NCBI GenBank assembly: GCA_003561835.1
Contig: PWVN01000049.1
Coordinates: 1-9,389 of the forward strand
Direction of reading: 5' to 3'
From: Syntrophomonadaceae bacterium
GTDB lineage: Bacteria; Bacillota; Dethiobacteria; PWVN01
Length of the DNA stretch: 9,389 bases
Made by a program: the position numbers and the translations under genes. Positions 5,893 through 9,389 of the stretch are shown in pieces (the first letter of the stretch is position 1; each line of letters opens with the position of its first letter). The notes beneath the pieces are model-generated. The model was not told the DNA's origin, searched no databases, and saw nothing but the letters and a program-made list of their open reading frames with translations.

Positions 5893-7425
5893 TTACCCGT
5901 TTCCCCCATCGTCCTCTTCTTCTCCCTCTTCCTCCTCATCGTCTTCTCCACTGCCATCACCATTGTCGCCATCTTCCTCATCGTCCCCATTTTCGTCGGG
6001 TGGGGGGTCGATACTCTCAAAGACGGCTGTGATTGTATAATTGCCATCCATGGTGATGGTGATTTCTGTTGCAGTAAGGCCGTTTTCTGCAGGCCCGCCG
6101 TCCCAGCGCAAAAACCTATATCCTTCTCCGGCTGTGGCTTCTAAGTTAACCTGTGTTTCGGCTGGATATTCCCAGTTTCCAGGGCCGGGAGTTACGCTGC
6201 AGTTCTCACTGCCATCTTTTAATATAATGGTCAGGGTAAACATCTCCGGCTTCGCTTCGGGAATGCTGATGCGGGCCGAGACCTGCCGGGAGAAATAGCC
6301 TTCGGCACAAACCGCCACCAGGTAGTAGGTGTAGGTGCTGCCGGGGGTTATGCTGCTGTCGTTGTAGGTGAGGGAGCGGATGCTCCCCAGGACACCGGGA
6401 TTACTCGCCTGTCCCACCCGGCGGGTAAGAAAATACCGGTCCGTCAGATCCTCGTCCCCCGGCTGCCAGCGCAAGGTTACCCGGTTTTCTGCCTCATCGT
6501 AGGCGGCCTGGAAACCCAGGGGAGCTGAAGGCCGCACCCGGGCGGTATCTTCCGAGGTTTCCTCCTCTTCCTCCTCTTCCCCCTCTTCATCCCCCTCTTC
6601 CCCTTCGCCTTCCCCGGCCCCGTTATCCTCCTCTTCCCCCACCATCTCCACCCCGGCGATGACAGCCATCACCCCGGCGTCCAGGCGCAATTCTTCCGGG
6701 GCCAGCTCCAGGACGGCCCCGCCGGCCTTGATAAGGGCCAGGCGGACGTGCCCCATGCCCACCACTTCTGCCGGGGCATGCAAAACCAATCTGTTGACCA
6801 GTACGACGGGGGAGAGGTCTATCCGGGAACCGGCCCCCGGCCCCCTTACTTCCAGGGTGTCCACCCGGCCCTCCAGCAGGGCGAGGCGGGCCCGATTGTG
6901 AGTGATGAGGATGGAGGGAAAGATTCCCGAGAAGCTGGCTTCGTCAGCGGTGGCCACCACCAGGGAGGAAAAGCCCCCGATCTCCTCATCCTCCAGGTCT
7001 TCTATCAACACGGCCCCTGCTTCCAGGAGGGTGTCTTCGACGACAGCAGTTCCCTTAAGCCGGACGGTCAGCGTTCCCGTACCCCCGCTGACGAAGAGGT
7101 TATTTATGAAAGAGTCCTCGATGTGCAACGTTTCCAGGCGGCCGATGACCACCAGGGAGCCGGTGACCTCCACCTCTTTGAGAAAAACCCTCCCTCCCGC
7201 GATGTCCCCGGACAGGTAGAGGTTGCCGTCGATCAGCATATTCTGCAGGGTAACCTCCGGGCAGTTGACGGTCAGGTTGCCGCTGTGCTCCTCGCGGCCC
7301 GTATCGGGGCCGTAGGTACCGGGGGCGTCGATATAGGCGGTGTCATCCCCCCCCTGGAAATAGAGGACCACCCCCAGCAGGATGATAACATATAGCACCA
7401 GAAAGGCAATCACTTTGATTCTCAT
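5893..7425 (-). CDS. Membrane-anchored beta-helix / FnIII / InlB-like repeat surface protein
   Basis: Predicted exported protein of 510 residues. In order: a single N-terminal membrane segment (5-23) with no clear signal-peptidase or lipobox cleavage site; a beta-strand-rich region (about 45-260) of short repeats such as GNLTV, DGNLYLSGD, TGSLVVIG and NLFVSGGTGTLTVRL, suggesting a right-handed beta-helix or bactofilin-like fold; an acidic Glu/Gly linker (262-295); a fibronectin type III-like domain (298-388, with LRWQPGDEDLTDRYFLTRR); a domain like the bacterial InlB-type repeat (396-470, with GEGYRFLRWDG and ITITMDGNYTITAVFE); and a D/E/G-rich tail to the end. No LPxTG motif is seen. It is probably anchored in the membrane facing the wall. 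ATG at 7425 has AAGGAGGGG upstream. It lies 91 bases downstream of the M23 lipoprotein gene on the same strand. Function is unknown; an envelope scaffold or adhesion role is inferred from domain types. Confidence 0.85.
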   Translation of the reverse strand: MRIKVIAFLVLYVIILLGVVLYFQGGDDTAYIDAPGTYGPDTGREEHSGNLTVNCPEVTLQNMLIDGNLYLSGDIAGGRVFLKEVEVTGSLVVIGRLETLHIEDSFINNLFVSGGTGTLTVRLKGTAVVEDTLLEAGAVLIEDLEDEEIGGFSSLVVATADEASFSGIFPSILITHNRARLALLEGRVDTLEVRGPGAGSRIDLSPVVLVNRLVLHAPAEVVGMGHVRLALIKAGGAVLELAPEELRLDAGVMAVIAGVEMVGEEEDNGAGEGEGEEGDEEGEEEEEEETSEDTARVRPSAPLGFQAAYDEAENRVTLRWQPGDEDLTDRYFLTRRVGQASNPGVLGSIRSLTYNDSSITPGSTYTYYLVAVCAEGYFSRQVSARISIPEAKPEMFTLTIILKDGSENCSVTPGPGNWEYPAETQVNLEATAGEGYRFLRWDGGPAENGLTATEITITMDGNYTITAVFESIDPPPDENGDDEEDGDNGDGSGEDDEEEEGEEEDDGGNG

Positions 7426-7452
7426 GGATTGAGCCCCTCCTTCGACTATACT

Positions 7453-7479
7453 ATTTGCCCTGATTCAGGCAAATCCTGC
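7453..7479 (-). promoter_or_regulatory. Inverted repeat and degenerate SigH-like site before the beta-helix protein gene
   Basis: On the minus strand, GCAGGATTT (7471-7479) fully matches the SigH -35 consensus and is followed after 11 bases by GGCAAAT (7453-7459), one mismatch from RnnGAAT. The same bases contain ATTTGCC...GGCAAAT (7453-7474), a perfect 7-base inverted repeat. A start near 7446 would fall just before the ribosome binding site, giving a very short leader. It may be a secondary promoter, an operator, or chance. Confidence 0.3.
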
Positions 7480-7516
7480 CAAGGGTAGTGGGATTTACGA
7501 AGGTTTTTTGTCGCCA

Positions 7517-8317
7517 TTAATCCTTTAAAATTTCCGTGTAAATATGGCGTACCTCGTCGGGGGGCAGCCCCTGCCCCAGGAAGCGGTCTCCCCGCCAGAT
7601 CTCGAAATGGAGGTGGGGGGCGCTGTTGGGGCTGAGGGTCTCCCCCACCACAGCGGATTTGGTCCCCGAATCCCCTACGGTACCGATGACCTGCCCCTTC
7701 TTCACCGCAACCCCCACCTGCAGGTCCTCCGAAATGCTCTCCAGGTGGGCGTAGCGGGTGATGATGCCCGACTGGTGGGCGATCCACACCTGCCGCCCCC
7801 GAAGCTTATCCAGCATCTCCTCCGGGGTGATCTCCGCCTCCATGGAGATGCGGATCACCTCATCATACTCTTCCAGGGTCATCTCCACGTAATCGTGGTC
7901 CGCCCGGATCACCTCTCCGTCCCCCGCGGCCAGGACAGGGGTCCCCCGCCTAATGCTGTAGTAATCCAGGCCCTCATGGACGCCGTTGCGGTAGCTGCGG
8001 GGGGCGTTGGGCAGCTGGCCGTTGACGCTGCTGATTTTTGCCCCCGCGATGGGGGAAGATAGGAAGGAGAAGAGCTCGATGGTCTCTTTCAGGGTGAGCT
8101 CCTCGGGGATTTCATCATCATCGCCGTTTCCATTGCTGTCGGGGTCCTCTCCCTTTTCTTCCGGCGGCAGCCCGTTCCTGGGTTCGTTTTCCGGGGGGTC
8201 CTCCCCCTCCGTCCCGTTGTCCGGGGGCACCGTGGGGGCTGACACGGGGACACAGCTATAGAGGGCAAGAGACAGGATAAAGATGAGAGCCAGGAAGATA
8301 AGGCGGTTTGTTTTCAT
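7517..8317 (-). CDS. M23 metallopeptidase lipoprotein with acidic linker
   Basis: Predicted 266-residue lipoprotein. The signal peptide ends in the lipobox LYSC, lipidated at C22. A Pro/Glu/Asp/Asn-rich linker follows (23-72). The M23 domain carries H114xxxD118 (HEGLD), H191 in RYAHL and H235xH237 (PHLHF), so the zinc site is complete and it is probably an active peptidoglycan endopeptidase. Compared with compact LytM domains, there is an inserted, probably helical segment of about 30 residues (141-173, with MTLEEYDEV and TPEEMLDKLRG) between the first strands and the catalytic RYAHL; it may gate or orient the active site. ATG at 8317 has GAGGAGA six bases upstream. It appears to be the first gene of a leftward unit with the beta-helix protein gene, since no terminator is seen between them, and is preceded by a SigH-like promoter. 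Confidence 0.92.
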   Translation of the reverse strand: MKTNRLIFLALIFILSLALYSCVPVSAPTVPPDNGTEGEDPPENEPRNGLPPEEKGEDPDSNGNGDDDEIPEELTLKETIELFSFLSSPIAGAKISSVNGQLPNAPRSYRNGVHEGLDYYSIRRGTPVLAAGDGEVIRADHDYVEMTLEEYDEVIRISMEAEITPEEMLDKLRGRQVWIAHQSGIITRYAHLESISEDLQVGVAVKKGQVIGTVGDSGTKSAVVGETLSPNSAPHLHFEIWRGDRFLGQGLPPDEVRHIYTEILKD

Positions 8318-8356
8318 GGTTGTCTCCTCGCATATGACGTAAGGGTACTACTATTA

Positions 8357-8383
8357 ATTCGAGATAGTCAGGGAAAATCCTCC
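8357..8383 (-). promoter_or_regulatory. SigH-like promoter for the M23 lipoprotein gene
   Basis: On the minus strand, GGAGGATTT (8375-8383) matches RnAGGAwWW perfectly; after an 11-base spacer, CTCGAAT (8357-8363) matches RnnGAAT except for the leading purine. Transcription would start near 8350, giving a leader of about 32 bases to the ATG at 8317. No competing SigA-type promoter is evident in the same region. Confidence 0.55.
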
Positions 8384-8396
8384 CCATCCCCACATG

Positions 8397-8406
8397 CTTT
8401 GCAAAG
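8397..8406. repeat. 10-bp palindrome in the divergent intergenic region
   Basis: CTTTGCAAAG is a perfect palindrome in the block between the two opposing SigH-like promoters, 14 bases upstream of the leftward -35. It may be a regulator site for the M23 gene; short length makes chance possible. Confidence 0.3.
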
Positions 8407-8450
8407 AAGCCGCAAGCTCAAAACCCCAACGGACCGGGGGAAGGATAATT

Positions 8451-8464
8451 TTTTACCGGTAAAA
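8451..8464. repeat. 14-bp perfect palindrome, operator candidate
   Basis: TTTTACCGGTAAAA is perfectly symmetric and centred between the two divergent promoters, about 42 bases upstream of the rightward -35. A dimeric regulator binding here could act on one or both promoters. No matching regulator gene is present in the window. Confidence 0.45.
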
Positions 8465-8505
8465 TTGTGATATTCTTCTAACTATTGGCGTATACGTAAC
8501 AGGAG

Positions 8506-8535
8506 GCAGGAAATGATTCCGTGAAAAGCGAATAT
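8506..8535 (+). promoter_or_regulatory. Perfect-consensus SigH promoter for the nucleotidyltransferase gene
   Basis: GCAGGAAAT (8506-8514) matches RnAGGAwWW at every position; after 12 bases, AGCGAATAT (8527-8535) matches RnnGAATww at every position. A TATAAT hexamer (8533-8538) overlaps the -10 but lacks a -35 at SigA spacing, so SigH is the better reading. A start near 8541 gives a leader of about 50 bases to the ATG at 8590. The AGGAGG at 8501-8506 resembles a ribosome binding site but is followed only by a three-codon frame. Confidence 0.6.
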
Positions 8536-8589
8536 AATAACTAAGGTTTATGCGCCTGGACATATAAGAAAGTGAAAGGAGAATCATCC

Positions 8590-9389
8590 ATGAGAGCCAT
8601 GATCCTGGCAGCGGGGTTCGGGACCCGCCTGCAGCCCCTCACCCATAGCGTCTCCAAGCCCATGATCCCCATGCTGGGGCGCCCGTGTATGGAACATATC
8701 GTCCTGCAGCTGAAAGAACATGGGTTTACGGATATTATCGCCAACCTCCACTACCTGCCGGACCAGGTGAAGGACCACTTCCAAACGGGGCACAAATGGG
8801 GGGTGGAGATGTTTTACTCCCAGGAGAAGGAACTCCTGGGGACGGCCGGTGGTTTGAAAAAGGTGGAAAGCTTCTTCGGCGAGGGGGATGTGCTGGTCAT
8901 CAGCGGTGACGCCCTGACGGACGTCAACCTCAGGGAGTTCTACCGGCAGCACGTCTTCAGCGGCGCTGTGGCCACCCTGGCCCTGAAAAAGGTGGGGGAC
9001 CCCTCCGAGTACGGTGTGGTGGTCAAGGGGGAAGGGAACCGAATCAAGGCCTTCCAGGAAAAGCCGGACCCGGAGGAGGCCATCAGCAACCTGGCCAACA
9101 CGGGGATCTATCTTTTTAAGGCGGATATCTTCAAGTATATACCGGAAAATACCTTCTGCGACTTCGCCAGGGACGTCTTCCCCCGGCTTCTGGAAGAGAA
9201 GGTGCCCATGCAGGGCTACGACATGGGCCGCTACTGGTGCGACATCGGCGGCCTGGAGGCCTACCGGGAGGCCCACTACGATATGCTCATGGGCATCGTC
9301 AAGGTGCAGCTCCCCGGCAAGAGCTTTTCCCTGCACCTGACGGTGGGGGAGAACGTGAAGATCCACCCGGAGACGGAAATTCACGGCCC
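8590..9389 (+). CDS. Sugar-phosphate nucleotidyltransferase, N-terminal part (cut by window end)
   Basis: The frame stays open to the end of the window: 266 complete codons of a longer protein. Residues 1-235 form a nucleotidyltransferase Rossmann-like domain: LAAGFGTRLQPLT (6-18) is the phosphate-binding loop, K23-P24 the conserved lysine region (SKPM rather than the commoner PKPM), LLGTAGGLK (82-90), GDALTDVN (106-113) the metal-binding aspartates, FQEKPD (155-160), NTGIYLF (170-176) and W216-C-D218-IGG. From about 252 the VGENVKIHPETEIHG stretch begins a left-handed hexapeptide-repeat helix. Such enzymes join a sugar 1-phosphate to an NTP. The layout resembles GDP-mannose pyrophosphorylase-type proteins, some of which in Clostridia carry a C-terminal phosphomannomutase-like domain; substrate and C-terminus cannot be seen here. 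ATG at 8590 has AAAGGAGA seven bases upstream. Confidence 0.9.
   Translation, partial: MRAMILAAGFGTRLQPLTHSVSKPMIPMLGRPCMEHIVLQLKEHGFTDIIANLHYLPDQVKDHFQTGHKWGVEMFYSQEKELLGTAGGLKKVESFFGEGDVLVISGDALTDVNLREFYRQHVFSGAVATLALKKVGDPSEYGVVVKGEGNRIKAFQEKPDPEEAISNLANTGIYLFKADIFKYIPENTFCDFARDVFPRLLEEKVPMQGYDMGRYWCDIGGLEAYREAHYDMLMGIVKVQLPGKSFSLHLTVGENVKIHPETEIHG

Noticed and set aside
7441..7469. SigA-like promoter TTGCCT - N16 - TATAGT before the beta-helix protein gene.
   Set aside because: Its start would fall inside the ribosome binding site; read-through from the M23 gene or the weak SigH-like site fits better.
8384..8460. Possible riboswitch (fluoride, c-di-GMP or c-di-AMP type) suggested by GCAAAG, CCGCAAGC and GGGGATGG fragments.
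   Set aside because: The expected stems and conserved cores do not line up on either strand, and the assigned promoters leave this stretch outside both leaders.
8501..8524. AGGAGG followed six bases later by ATG ATT CCG TGA, a possible leader peptide or small gene.
   Set aside because: The frame has three codons, and the region matches a full SigH promoter (8506-8535), which would place it upstream of the transcript.

Overview
The window looks like part of the chromosome of a Gram-positive, spore-forming bacterium, probably a GC-rich member of the Clostridia. The reasons are the strong AGGAGG-type ribosome binding sites, cell-wall lipoproteins without outer-membrane features, TTG/GTG starts, an AI-2E family permease of the Firmicutes type, and several promoter-like sites matching the sporulation/transition-state sigma factor SigH (one overlapping a perfect Spo0A box). 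There are no tRNA, rRNA, CRISPR or IS features. No genus can be named from the sequence alone.

Layout. (1) 1-1240: a minus-strand GrpE-like gene with a long N-terminal coiled coil, then about 380 bases holding its likely promoter and an 84-codon C-terminal remnant of a TPR-like protein on the plus strand. (2) 1241-2113, minus: an acidic-tailed HEAT-repeat protein. (3) 2130-2369: a divergent regulatory region with a SigH/0A-type site facing left and an extended -10 SigA promoter facing right. (4) 2370-3386, plus: an M23 (LytM-type) lipoprotein. (5) 3471-4562, plus: an AI-2E family membrane protein. (6) 4766-5680, plus: a XerC/D-like tyrosine recombinase with all catalytic residues. (7) 5684-5892: the convergent gap, with a rho-independent terminator for the leftward genes, a 30-bp-period direct repeat and a hairpin. 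(8) 7517-8317 and 5893-7425, minus: an M23 lipoprotein followed by a membrane-anchored beta-helix/FnIII/InlB-like-repeat protein, probably one expression unit. (9) 8330-8589: a divergent intergenic region with a SigH-like promoter on each strand and a 14-bp palindrome between them. (10) 8590 to the window end, plus: the N-terminal part of a sugar-phosphate nucleotidyltransferase.

Functional reading. The right-hand part (M23 lipoprotein, exported multi-domain protein, nucleotide-sugar synthesis) reads as an envelope-building group. Matching SigH-type sites suggest that it, and the HEAT-repeat gene, are switched on at the transition to stationary phase or early sporulation. That is inference from motif matches; no member is a classical named sporulation gene. 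I found no clear defence system, secondary-metabolite cluster or mobile island. The most interesting signals are the SigH-like promoter set, the unusual GrpE-like protein without visible DnaK/DnaJ partners, and the multi-domain surface protein paired with a peptidoglycan hydrolase.
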